64,000 nucleotides of DNA from Rhodanobacter sp. DHB23. Its GTDB lineage: Bacteria > Pseudomonadota > Gammaproteobacteria > Xanthomonadales > Rhodanobacteraceae. The position numbers and the translations under genes were made by a program. Of this stretch, positions 56,657 through 64,000 are shown piece after piece. Location of the stretch: positions 124,001 to 188,000 of the forward strand of contig NZ_JACYXK010000021.1 of assembly GCF_014842975.1 (NCBI RefSeq), in the 5' to 3' direction. The first letter of the stretch is position 1; each line of letters starts with the position of its first letter. The notes under the pieces were generated by a model that made no database searches, was not told where the DNA came from, and was given only the letters and a program-made list of their open reading frames with translations.

Positions 56657-57310
56657 ATGTCCAAGCCCAAGCTCGCCCTGCTGCTCCTGTCCGCCGCCCT
56701 GTTCGCACCCGCGCTGTGGGCGCAGAACGCCAAGCCGGCGGACGCGGGCGACCCCGAGGTGGTGCTGCACACGTCGCTGGGCGACATCACGCTGGAGCTG
56801 TTCCCGGACAAGGCGCCCAAGAGCGTGGCGAACTTCCTGCAATACGTGCGCGAGGGCTTCTACGCCGGCACGGTGTTCCACCGCGCCATTCCCGGCTACC
56901 TCGTGCAGGGCGGCCTGTACACGCGCGACCTGCAACCCAAGCGCACGCACCCGGCCATCGCCAGCGAGGCGGACAATGGCCTGTCGAACCTGCGTGGCAC
57001 GATCGCGGTGGCGCGCGGCGCGGATCCGAACTCGGGCACCTCGCAGTTCTTCGTCAACCTGGTGGACGACCGCCGGCTGGATTTCACCGGCAACCAGAGC
57101 GGCCTGACCTGGGGTTACGCGGTGTTCGGCAAGGTCGTCAAGGGCATGGACGTGGTGGACAGGATCGCCGCCACGCCCACCCACGGCATCGGCCCGTTCA
57201 CCGCCGACGTGCCCAACCCGCTGGTGGTGATCGAGGGCGCGCAGGTGGTCGGCGAAGCCGCGCCCGCGGCCGCCTCCAGCGCCGCCGCGCGCCAGCCCGA
57301 CGGCGGCTGA
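56657..57310 (+). CDS. ppiA: Periplasmic peptidyl-prolyl cis-trans isomerase, cyclophilin type
   Basis: 217-residue cyclophilin with a signal peptide ending at LWA-QNAKP (about 20). The cyclophilin core has TSLGDITLELFPDKAPKSV, FYAGTVFHRAIPGYLVQGG (catalytic Arg in FHR), GTSQFFVNLVDDRRLDF (Gln and Phe of the site), and YAVFGKVVKGMDVVDRIA. A low-complexity Ala-rich tail ends the protein. ATG 56657 is used; a longer frame from 56561 begins inside the repeat. The lpxH start is 8 bp downstream, so the two are likely co-transcribed. Confidence 0.92.
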   Translation: MSKPKLALLLLSAALFAPALWAQNAKPADAGDPEVVLHTSLGDITLELFPDKAPKSVANFLQYVREGFYAGTVFHRAIPGYLVQGGLYTRDLQPKRTHPAIASEADNGLSNLRGTIAVARGADPNSGTSQFFVNLVDDRRLDFTGNQSGLTWGYAVFGKVVKGMDVVDRIAATPTHGIGPFTADVPNPLVVIEGAQVVGEAAPAAASSAAARQPDGG

Positions 57311-57317
57311 GTCCACG

Positions 57318-58046
57318 ATGGCCAGCCTGTTCATTGCCGACCTGCACCTGGACGACAGCCGTCCGCGCATCACCGACCTGTTCGAACGCTACCTCGCCGG
57401 CGACGAAGTACGCCGCGCCGACGCGCTGTACATCCTCGGCGACCTGGTCGAGGCCTGGGTCGGCGACGACGACGACGCGGAACTGCCGCGGCGCATCGCG
57501 CGTGCCACCCGCGCCGTGCGCGACGCCGGCGTGCCGGTCTACTTCATGGCCGGCAACCGCGACTTCCTGCTGGGCGAGGACTTCGCCCGCCGCGCCGGTT
57601 TCGAGCTGCTGGAGGACGGCACGGTGCACACGCTGCACGGCCGCCCCACCCTGCTGATGCACGGCGACGTGCTGTGCACCGGCGACGTGGCCTACCAGGC
57701 CGTGCGCAGGCAGGTGCGCACGCCGGAGTGGAAGGCGCAGATCCTCGCGATGCCGCTGGAAGCGCGCCGCGCCTTTGCCGCCAAGTCGCGCGCGGAAAGC
57801 CGCGCGCACACCGGCAGCGCGATGGAAACCATCATGGACGCCGAGGCCGGCGCCGTGGCGCAGGCCATGCGCGATGGCGGCGTCACGCGACTGATCCATG
57901 GCCACACCCACCGCCCCGCCATCCACCGCTTCGAGCTGGACGGCAAGCCCGCCGAACGCATCGTGGTGGGCGACTGGTACGAACAGGGTTCGGTGCTGCG
58001 CGTGGACGCCGACGGCGTCGAGCTGCGCGGCTTGCCATTGGGCTGA
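57318..58046 (+). CDS. lpxH: UDP-2,3-diacylglucosamine pyrophosphatase
   Basis: 242-residue LpxH, the Mn-dependent enzyme that makes lipid X in lipid A synthesis. Calcineurin-like metal motifs: FIADLHLDDSRP (Asp8, His10), ILGDLVEAWVGDDD, MAGNRDFLLGEDFA (GNRD), LMHGDVLCTGD, and the late LIHGHTHRPAIH. The insertion typical of LpxH lies between residues about 120 and 170. Pairing with ppiA is common in gammaproteobacteria (ppiB-lpxH in E. coli), which supports the name. Confidence 0.95.
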   Translation: MASLFIADLHLDDSRPRITDLFERYLAGDEVRRADALYILGDLVEAWVGDDDDAELPRRIARATRAVRDAGVPVYFMAGNRDFLLGEDFARRAGFELLEDGTVHTLHGRPTLLMHGDVLCTGDVAYQAVRRQVRTPEWKAQILAMPLEARRAFAAKSRAESRAHTGSAMETIMDAEAGAVAQAMRDGGVTRLIHGHTHRPAIHRFELDGKPAERIVVGDWYEQGSVLRVDADGVELRGLPLG

Positions 58047-58055
58047 GAACCACCT

Positions 58056-58153
58056 GTAGAGCGCACAGGTTGCGCCTACAAGGCGCGCTTCTCTGAAAAG
58101 GGCGGCCATGGATGGCCGCCCGTGTGATCTTCGCGATCAGGGATGATCGCAAA
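58056..58153. repeat. Degenerate REP hairpin plus copy D of the 60-bp palindromic repeat
   Basis: GTAGAGCGCACAGGTTGCGCC with TAC (58056-58079) is a weak member of the GTAGGAGCGCACC family. GAAAAGGGCGGCCATGGATG from 58094, through GCGATCAGGGATGATCGC and AAAAA, is a full unit of the 60-bp family. Both lie between the convergent ends of lpxH and the hydroxylase gene. Confidence 0.85.
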
Positions 58154-58155
58154 AA

Positions 58156-58776
58156 TCACCTGACCTTGCTCTTGGACACGTACCACGTGCCCAGCAGGAA
58201 ATCCCACAGCGGCGAGGTGACGCCGTAGTTCTTGTCGGGGTGGTGGTGGTGCACGTGGTGCACCGCCGCCCACTTGCGCGCCAACGGGTGGTTGAAGCGG
58301 CCGCGGCGGTGGATGACGAGGTGGCTGAAGCCGTACAGCGCATAGCCCAGCGCGATCGCGCCGGCGAGCAGCAGCGCGGTCGCCGCGGGCAGCGCCAGCG
58401 CCAGCGCCGCCGCGAGCAGCAGCACCACCGCGGGCGGGAAGAAGAACGGCAACGAGTCGTAGCCCAACGGCTGTTCGTGGTGGACGGTGTGGCCGCGCTC
58501 GAACAAGGGCAGCGCACCGTGGAACAGCCAGCGGTGGAAGGCGTATTCGATGAAGCTGAAGATGAACAGGCCGAGCAGGAACACCAGCGCGGACAGCAAC
58601 GGCCGGCTGTGGTCCAGCCAGAACGCCCCCCCCAGCAGGGCGAGGCTGACGAGGAAGTCGGTGGCGTGCCCGACCCAGTAGTTCGTCCGCGTGGACGACA
58701 TGCGCGCAATGGCCTGCAACACGCCTGCAGCGTGCGCGCCACCCGATTCCGCCGGTGCGTGCTTCGCTTCACTCAT
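58156..58776 (-). CDS. Sterol desaturase/fatty acid hydroxylase family membrane protein
   Basis: 206-residue integral membrane di-iron oxygenase. The three histidine boxes are EYAFHRWLFHGALPLF, GHTVHHEQPLGYD and HHVHHHHPDKNYGVTSPLWD, the usual HxxxH, HxxHH-like set of this superfamily. Four helices are predicted between them. ATG 58776 was chosen because the preceding ORF extension is unconserved. Family members hydroxylate or desaturate lipids such as carotenoids, sterols, ceramide or alkylglycerol. The substrate is unknown. Convergent to lpxH. Confidence 0.85.
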   Translation of the reverse strand: MSEAKHAPAESGGAHAAGVLQAIARMSSTRTNYWVGHATDFLVSLALLGGAFWLDHSRPLLSALVFLLGLFIFSFIEYAFHRWLFHGALPLFERGHTVHHEQPLGYDSLPFFFPPAVVLLLAAALALALPAATALLLAGAIALGYALYGFSHLVIHRRGRFNHPLARKWAAVHHVHHHHPDKNYGVTSPLWDFLLGTWYVSKSKVR

Positions 58777-58909
58777 GGTGTGTATTGCTCCATCGCCATC
58801 CTCGTCCCCCGTTTTCCGCCTGCATGTCCGCATGGCGGCTTCGCCGCCCAGTCTACCGCGACACCCTGCGGAGGCGAACGGCGGGTCGCCATTCCGCCTC
58901 ACGCGGTAT

Positions 58910-59800
58910 TCAGGCACCCAGCAAACGTGCCATGCGCGCATCCTGCTCCTGCCAGAGCCCGTTGACCCAGGCCTGGAAGCGCTGGCGGAAGGCCTCGTCG
59001 CGCTCGTAGTCCCCGCGCAATTCCGGCGTGATCGCCCGCTGCAGCAGGCTCACCCGCACCTCGCGCAGGCGCCCGGCGATCAGGTCCAGCATGCTGCAGG
59101 GACCGCCCGGGTAGGCGATGGCGACCTCGAGGATGGCGTCCAGCCCCTCGCCCATCGCATCCAGCACGAAGGCCACGCCACCGGCGCGCGGCTTCAGCAG
59201 GTGGCGGTAGGGCGAACCCTGCGCATCGTGCTTGGCCGGCGTGAAGCGCGTGCCCTCCACGAAGTTCATCACCGACACCGGCAACTGGCGGAACTTGGCG
59301 CAGGCACGGCGGGTGGCCTCCATGTCGCGGCCCGCCAGCTCCGGGTGCCTGGCCAGCGTCTCCTTCGAATAGCGCTTCATGAAAGGGAAATCCAGCGCCC
59401 ACCACGCCGGCCCCATCAGCGGCACCCAGATCAGCTGGCTCTTCAGGAAGAAGCGCAGGAACGGGATGCGCCGGTTCAGCAGCTTCTGCAGCACCGGGAT
59501 GTCCACCCAGCTCTGGTGGTTGGCCAGCACCAGGTAGTTGGCGTCGCGGCGCAGGCCGTCCAGCCCCTCCACCTGCCAGTGGATGCGCGTGAACAGCGCG
59601 AACAGCGCGTTGTTCACGGCGATCCAGCTCTCTGCGATCGCCACCAGCACGCGCGAGCAACCGCGGCGGAAGCCGGCCAGCGGCACCAGCAGCTTCAGCA
59701 GGGCCAGGGCGAACAGCGGCAGCACGTGCGCCAGCACGTTGAGCGCGAGCAGCAGCACGACCAGCGGCACGCGGACCAGGGCGGGGAGGAAGGCGAGCAT
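58910..59800 (-). CDS. PlsC-family acyltransferase, YihG-like
   Basis: 296-residue membrane acyltransferase with the LPLAT signature: YLVLANHQSWVDIPVLQ (HX4D), RIPFLRFFLKSQLIWVPLMG, and VMNFVEGTRFTPAKHD (EGTR motif). Two N-terminal helices (about 5-25, 28-46) anchor it. The length and WALDFPFMKRYS motif resemble E. coli YihG, a lysophosphatidic acid acyltransferase that tunes membrane acyl composition. The gap to sufS downstream is 9 bp in the same direction, but it is probably in the tail of the suf transcript. Confidence 0.88.
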   Translation of the reverse strand: MLAFLPALVRVPLVVLLLALNVLAHVLPLFALALLKLLVPLAGFRRGCSRVLVAIAESWIAVNNALFALFTRIHWQVEGLDGLRRDANYLVLANHQSWVDIPVLQKLLNRRIPFLRFFLKSQLIWVPLMGPAWWALDFPFMKRYSKETLARHPELAGRDMEATRRACAKFRQLPVSVMNFVEGTRFTPAKHDAQGSPYRHLLKPRAGGVAFVLDAMGEGLDAILEVAIAYPGGPCSMLDLIAGRLREVRVSLLQRAITPELRGDYERDEAFRQRFQAWVNGLWQEQDARMARLLGA

Positions 59801-59809
59801 CTGGACCCT

Positions 59810-61054
59810 TCAGCGGAGCAATCGCCGCACCTTGAGCAGGGCCGCCACGAAGGCGTCGACCTCCTCGTGCGTGTTGTAGAACGCCAGCGAGGCGCGCAGC
59901 GTGGCCGGCACGCCGTAGAACTGCATCAGCGGATGCGCGCAGTGGTGGCCGGAACGCACCGCCACGCCTTCCAGGTCCAGCAGGGTGGCCAGGTCGGTGG
60001 CTTGCGCGCCCTCGACCAGGAAGGAGATCACCGGCTCCTTGTCGCGCGCCTCGCCGAAGATGCGCAGGCCGGGAATGTCGCGCAATTGCGCCGTCGCGTG
60101 TTCGAGCAAGGCGTGTTCGTGGGCGCGGATCGCATCGAAACCCAACGCTTCGACATAGCCGATCGCCGCACCCACGCCGGCGAAACCGGCGATGTTCGGC
60201 GTGCCCGCTTCGAAACGGTGCGGCGGCGCGGCGAAGGTGGTGCCGGAGAACTTCACCTCGCGGATCATCTCGCCACCGCCGAAGAACGGCGGCATGGCCT
60301 CCAGGTGTTCCTTCTTCGCCCACAGCGCGCCGGTGCCGGTGGGCGCCAGCATCTTGTGGCCGGTGAGCGCATAGAAATCGCAGCCCAGCGCCTGCACGTC
60401 CACCGGACGGTGCGGCACCGCCTGCGAACCGTCCACGAACAGCGGGATGCCGCGCTCGCGGCAGGCCTTCGCCAGCTCGCGCACCGGGTTCACCGTGCCC
60501 AGCACGTTGGAGACGTGGCCCACGCAGGCCAGCTTCACCTCGGGGGTGAGCAGTTCGACGAACTGCTCCACGATCAGTTCGCCGCGCTCGTCGATCGGCG
60601 CCGCCTTCACCGTGGCGCCGGCGCGCGCCGCCACGATCTGCCACGGCACGATGTTGGCGTGGTGCTCCATCGTGGTGGTGAGGATGGCGTCGCCGGGCTG
60701 CAACCGCGGCAGCGCGAAGCTGTAGGCGACCAGGTTGGCCGCCTGCGTGGTGCCCGAGGTGAGCACCATTTCGTCGCGCGAAGCCGCGTGGATGAAGCGC
60801 GCCAGCGCATCGCGCGCGCCCTCGTAGGACGCCGTGGCTTCCTCGCCCAGCAGGTGCACGGCGCGCGACACGTTGGCGTTGTGCTCGCGGTAATGGCGGT
60901 CCACCGCCTCGATCACCGCGCGCGGCTTCTGGCTGGTGTTGGCGTTGTCGAAGTACACCAGCGGCTTGCCGTGCACCGTGCGCGCCAGCAGCGGGAAGTC
61001 CGCGCGGATGCGCTGGATGTCGAAGGGAGCGTGCGTGTTGGTCGGTGCGTTCAT
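59810..61054 (-). CDS. sufS: Cysteine desulfurase SufS
   Basis: 414-residue group II cysteine desulfurase. PLP Lys234 is in YALTGHKMLAPTGTGALW, and the persulfide Cys372 is in VRSGHHCAHPLMQFYG. Other motifs: DNANTSQKPRAVIEAV, LTSGTTQAANLVAYSF, TTTMEHHANIVPWQ, FVDGSQAVPHRPVDVQ. It mobilises sulfur for SUF-type Fe-S cluster assembly. Order on the minus strand is sufC-sufD-(REP)-sufS, then the acyltransferase. SufE or SufU is not in the window; a SufU-free group II enzyme would use SufE elsewhere. Confidence 0.96.
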   Translation of the reverse strand: MNAPTNTHAPFDIQRIRADFPLLARTVHGKPLVYFDNANTSQKPRAVIEAVDRHYREHNANVSRAVHLLGEEATASYEGARDALARFIHAASRDEMVLTSGTTQAANLVAYSFALPRLQPGDAILTTTMEHHANIVPWQIVAARAGATVKAAPIDERGELIVEQFVELLTPEVKLACVGHVSNVLGTVNPVRELAKACRERGIPLFVDGSQAVPHRPVDVQALGCDFYALTGHKMLAPTGTGALWAKKEHLEAMPPFFGGGEMIREVKFSGTTFAAPPHRFEAGTPNIAGFAGVGAAIGYVEALGFDAIRAHEHALLEHATAQLRDIPGLRIFGEARDKEPVISFLVEGAQATDLATLLDLEGVAVRSGHHCAHPLMQFYGVPATLRASLAFYNTHEEVDAFVAALLKVRRLLR

Positions 61055-61085
61055 CTCGAATATTCCCGTGTCGGGGCGCGTCTTT

Positions 61086-61162
61086 GTAGGAGCGCACCCT
61101 GTGCGCGAATGCTTTTGCTCCGGTCGAGGCATGCGGCCATCGCGCACAGGGTGCGCTCCTAC
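61086..61162. repeat. REP-type inverted repeat between sufD and sufS
   Basis: Arms of 23 bp (61086-61108 and 61140-61162) pair perfectly; each arm begins GTAGGAGCGCACCCTGTGCG. The same sequence as at 32674, 28 kb away. It sits inside the suf gene run and may process or stabilise the mRNA there. Confidence 0.92.
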
Positions 61163-61184
61163 AGTGCGGCCAGCCTCGTCGGCA

Positions 61185-62479
61185 TCATGCCGGTAGTTCG
61201 ACCGCCAGCAACGCGGCAAGGTGTTCGCGCAGCGCCGCGTTCGGCAAATCGTCCAGCACCGCGCGGCAGAACGCGGCGGTGAGCAGGGCGCGTGCCTCGG
61301 CGAGCGGGATGCCGCGCGAGCGCAGGTAGAACAGCGCGCGCTCGTCGAGCTGGCCCACGGTGGCGCCGTGCGCGGCCTTCACCTCGTCGGCATGGATTTC
61401 CAGTTCCGGCTTGGTGTCGATCTCGGCGCTGGGCGACAGCAGCAGGTTCTTGTTGCTGAGGCTGGCGTCGCCGCCGTCGGCGCCCGGCGCCACCAGGATC
61501 GCGCCGCGGAACACGCCGCGCCCGCGCTGGTCGGCCACGCCGCGCCAGACCGAGTCGGACGCCGTGTTCAAGGCCCGATGCCGTATCGCCAGCTGGGTGT
61601 CGATGTGCTGGCGGCCGCGCGGCATGAACACGCCACGCGTGGCGAAGCGCGCGCCATCGCCTGCCAGCTCGGCACGCAGGTCATGGCGCGCCAGGGCGCC
61701 GCCAAGCTCCAGCACGTGTGCCGTGGCCTGCGCCTGCTTGCCCAACTGCAATTTGCTGCGCCGGACCAGGCTGCTGCCGGTGGCCGCCTGCTGCAGCACT
61801 ACCTGCCGCAGCACCGCGCCGTCGCGCAACACGATGTCATTCACCACCGTGGCCAGGTGCTGCTGTTCGCCACTGGTGGCATGGTGCTCCACCAGGGTGA
61901 GTTCGGCGCCTTCGCCCAGCTCGACGAGATTGCGCAGGTGCCAGGCCAGCTCGCCCTCGGCCGGCGCGCCCAGGAAGACGAGGTGCACCGGCGCGACAGG
62001 CTTCGCGCCGGCCGCCAGCTTCAGCACCACGCCATCGGCGGCGAATGCGGCATTCAGTCGCACGAAGGCATCGCCCGGCTCCGCCTCGTTGCGCGACAGC
62101 ACGAAGCGCAGCGGCTCGGCGTCCTGCCGCAGGGCCTGCGACAGCGGTTGCAGCGTCAGGCCGGCAGGCAGCGTGTCCAGCGCGGAGAGATCGGCACGGA
62201 ACACGCCGTTGACGAAGACCAGCCGCGGCCCGTCCACGCCGGGCAAGGCAAATATGGCGGAGTCGACCGCATGCGTCGCCGCCTGCGCATCGCCGGCCAC
62301 GAAACGGCGCTGGCCAAGCGCGCGCAACGCGGTGTACTTCCACGCCTCCATGCGCGTCTCCGGCAAGCCGGCGGCAACGAAGGCGTCGAGGTTTTCGCGA
62401 CGCAGCGCGTCCAGCCATTCGATGCCGCTGGCCGGCAACGGCGTCGCGCGCAGCGCATCGACGAAGGGTGCCGGCTGGC

Positions 62480-62483
<4 letters not shown>
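61185..62483 (-). CDS. sufD: Fe-S cluster assembly protein SufD
   Basis: 432-residue SufD, a scaffold partner of SufB in the SufBC2D complex. Recognisable stretches: TRMEAWKYTALRALGQRRFV (the common N-terminal motif), LVFLGAPAEGELAWHLRNLV, and the C-terminal beta-helix part with SNKNLLLSPSAEIDTKPELE, IHADEVKAAHGATVGQLDER, LFYLRSRGI. The histidine in KAAHGATVG is the conserved SufD His that coordinates the cluster interface. ATG 62483 overlaps the sufC stop by four bases, giving coupled translation. Confidence 0.95.
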
Positions 62484-63247
<764 letters not shown>

Positions 63248-63252
63248 GCTCG

Positions 63253-63744
63253 TCACTTCCTGGTCTTCCCGATCAGTTGCAGTAGGCACGGGCCCTTGCC
63301 CATGACCTGGTTGTCGCCGGCGATCGCGCTGGTCTTGCTGTCCACCGCGAGATCGCACATGGCCGAAATGGGCGCTTCGGGCACCACGCCCAGCATGGTC
63401 GGGTCCGACAGCCAGCCGGCATGCCAGGTCTTGTCGTCGACGGAGAGGCGCAGGCCCCACGGCACGGTGTGCAGGTCCACCCGCTTCGCCTTGCGATACA
63501 GCGGGCCCACGGTGAAGTGGCCCTGGTCGTCGGTCAGCACCTCGTCCTTCTCCGCGTCGGGCAGCGGTGCGCCGGCCTCGTCGAACGCCTCGACCAGTTG
63601 CACGTGCACGCCCGCCACCGGCACGCCGGCGCGGGTCACGGTGCCGCTGACCTGCGGCGCCACCGGGTCGGTGTGCCTGACCTGGACGCAGCCGGCAAGC
63701 ATCACGGCCGCGGCGCTCGCCAGCAGGAGGGAAAGCGATTTCAT
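63253..63744 (-). CDS. Lipoprotein with carboxypeptidase-regulatory-like (Ig-type) fold
   Basis: 163 residues. Signal peptide with lipobox MLAGC (Cys19). The stretch VSGTVTRAGVPVAGVHVQLV followed by DDQGHFTVGPLY is the CarboxypepD_reg/transthyretin-like beta-sandwich pattern (G-x-V-x-D-x-x-G-x-F). Two further Cys (MCDLAV, PCLLQ) may pair. It ends 5 bp before sufC in the same direction. No known link with Fe-S assembly; function unknown. The second residue after the lipid Cys is Gln, favouring the outer membrane. Confidence 0.72.
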   Translation of the reverse strand: MKSLSLLLASAAAVMLAGCVQVRHTDPVAPQVSGTVTRAGVPVAGVHVQLVEAFDEAGAPLPDAEKDEVLTDDQGHFTVGPLYRKAKRVDLHTVPWGLRLSVDDKTWHAGWLSDPTMLGVVPEAPISAMCDLAVDSKTSAIAGDNQVMGKGPCLLQLIGKTRK

Positions 63745-63793
63745 GGAGTGCTCCTCGAATCGACCAGTAATACCGTGCATGGGCATGGCGATG

Positions 63794-64000
63794 TCATGCG
63801 TCCACGCCATCGCCGCAACGCTGCAGCACGACGTAGGTGAAGGCTTGTTCATTGCCGGACGGCGTGCGGTGCACGTCGCGGCTGCGGGATACCAGCCGGA
63901 AGCCGGGCGCGAAGACCGCCGCCAGCGCCGGCGCGTCATAGCGCGTCACGGCAAGACCGCTGCAACGCTCCGGACCATCGGCGGCAAACGTGCCGATGAC
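63794..64000 (-). CDS. SAM-dependent methyltransferase, C-terminal part (cut by window edge)
   Basis: The last 68 codons of a minus-strand gene, ending at TGA 63794-63796. The sequence VIGTFAADGPERCSGLAVTR, then PGFRLVSRSRDVHRTPSGNE and QAFTYVVLQR, matches the C-terminal end of class I SAM methyltransferases that share the GTFAxDGPxxCSGLxVxRY block. The catalytic domain lies outside the window. The lipoprotein start is 49 bp downstream, so it may be in the same operon. Together these two genes separate sufC from any upstream sufB. Confidence 0.72.
   Translation of the reverse strand, partial: VIGTFAADGPERCSGLAVTRYDAPALAAVFAPGFRLVSRSRDVHRTPSGNEQAFTYVVLQRCGDGVDA

Noticed and set aside
58691-61282. 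Plus-strand open frame of about 860 codons opposite the acyltransferase, sufS and the end of sufD
   Set aside because: Composition typical of an antisense shadow; the opposite strand has complete catalytic motifs.

Overview
This 64 kb window is a gene-dense, very GC-rich stretch of a gammaproteobacterial chromosome. Gene content and order point to the order Xanthomonadales, most likely the Rhodanobacteraceae (Rhodanobacter, Dyella, Luteibacter and relatives). The clues are an NAD-type isocitrate dehydrogenase, TTG and GTG starts, DUF4124 and Mpo1-like proteins, bamC-dapA-gcvR-bcp synteny and many short palindromic intergenic repeats. The lineage call is inference from family content; no rRNA gene is present to confirm it. 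I see no prophage, transposase gene, plasmid gene or CRISPR array. Nearly everything is core or lineage-specific chromosome.

Layout. 1-6264: partial htpX, gluQ, phaB, a PAS-GAF-GGDEF cyclase with an overlapping acetyltransferase, tcdA, a cytochrome c'-like protein and a carboxylesterase. 6264-6530: a 267-bp highly palindromic element that fills the whole gap before the next gene. 6532-13608: an unusual block likely to concern the cell surface or lipids, with two half-size DMT transporters, a DegT-type aminotransferase, a secreted beta-propeller, a divergent arginase-fold protein, a FemAB-like acyltransferase and, divergently, a dedicated acyl carrier protein and ketosynthase. 13981-25062: a DUF4124 protein, a class III aminotransferase with a HAD phosphatase, a MipA-like porin, a Rieske/GNAT pair, Mpo1-like, pirin, an OYE-family enzyme, a hydrolase, two cold-shock genes, a lipoprotein and a YcaQ-type DNA glycosylase. 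25212-32646: a small secreted protein, pldA, a GNAT, slyD, dacB, glutathione peroxidase and metNIQ. 32768-37067: panD, panC, panB, folK, pcnB and divergent tRNA-Glu(CUC). 37406-45407: fdxA, bamC-dapA divergent from gcvR-bcp, PIN-PhoH, thiD, an LpxO-like hydroxylase and an ECF41 sigma factor with its carboxymuconolactone-decarboxylase-like partner. 45536-49477: NAD-isocitrate dehydrogenase, an AhpD-like protein with grxC, and bepA. 49547-56452: phosphate and polyphosphate block phoB-phoR-ppk1-(unknown)-ppx. 56657-64000: ppiA, lpxH, a fatty acid hydroxylase, an acyltransferase, sufS-sufD-sufC, a lipoprotein and the end of a methyltransferase.

Functional themes. The envelope is heavily represented: htpX, bamC, bepA, ppiA, pldA, dacB, lpxH, LpxO-like, MipA-like, the LPLAT and the DMT pair. 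The phosphate block couples PhoBR sensing to polyphosphate synthesis and breakdown. The suf genes provide Fe-S clusters. pan, fol, thi, dap and met genes serve cofactor and amino-acid supply.

Most interesting unexplained features: (1) the ACP/ketosynthase/FemAB-like/arginase-fold group, which looks like a dedicated acyl-transfer system; (2) the 267-bp double-hairpin element with 26-bp terminal inverted repeats; (3) a dispersed palindromic repeat family that is amplified as exact 60-bp tandem units at 22071-22310 and has other copies at 17887, 56461 and 58094; (4) a 24-residue hydrophobic ORF coupled to metQ; (5) a repeat that runs into the start of thiD.
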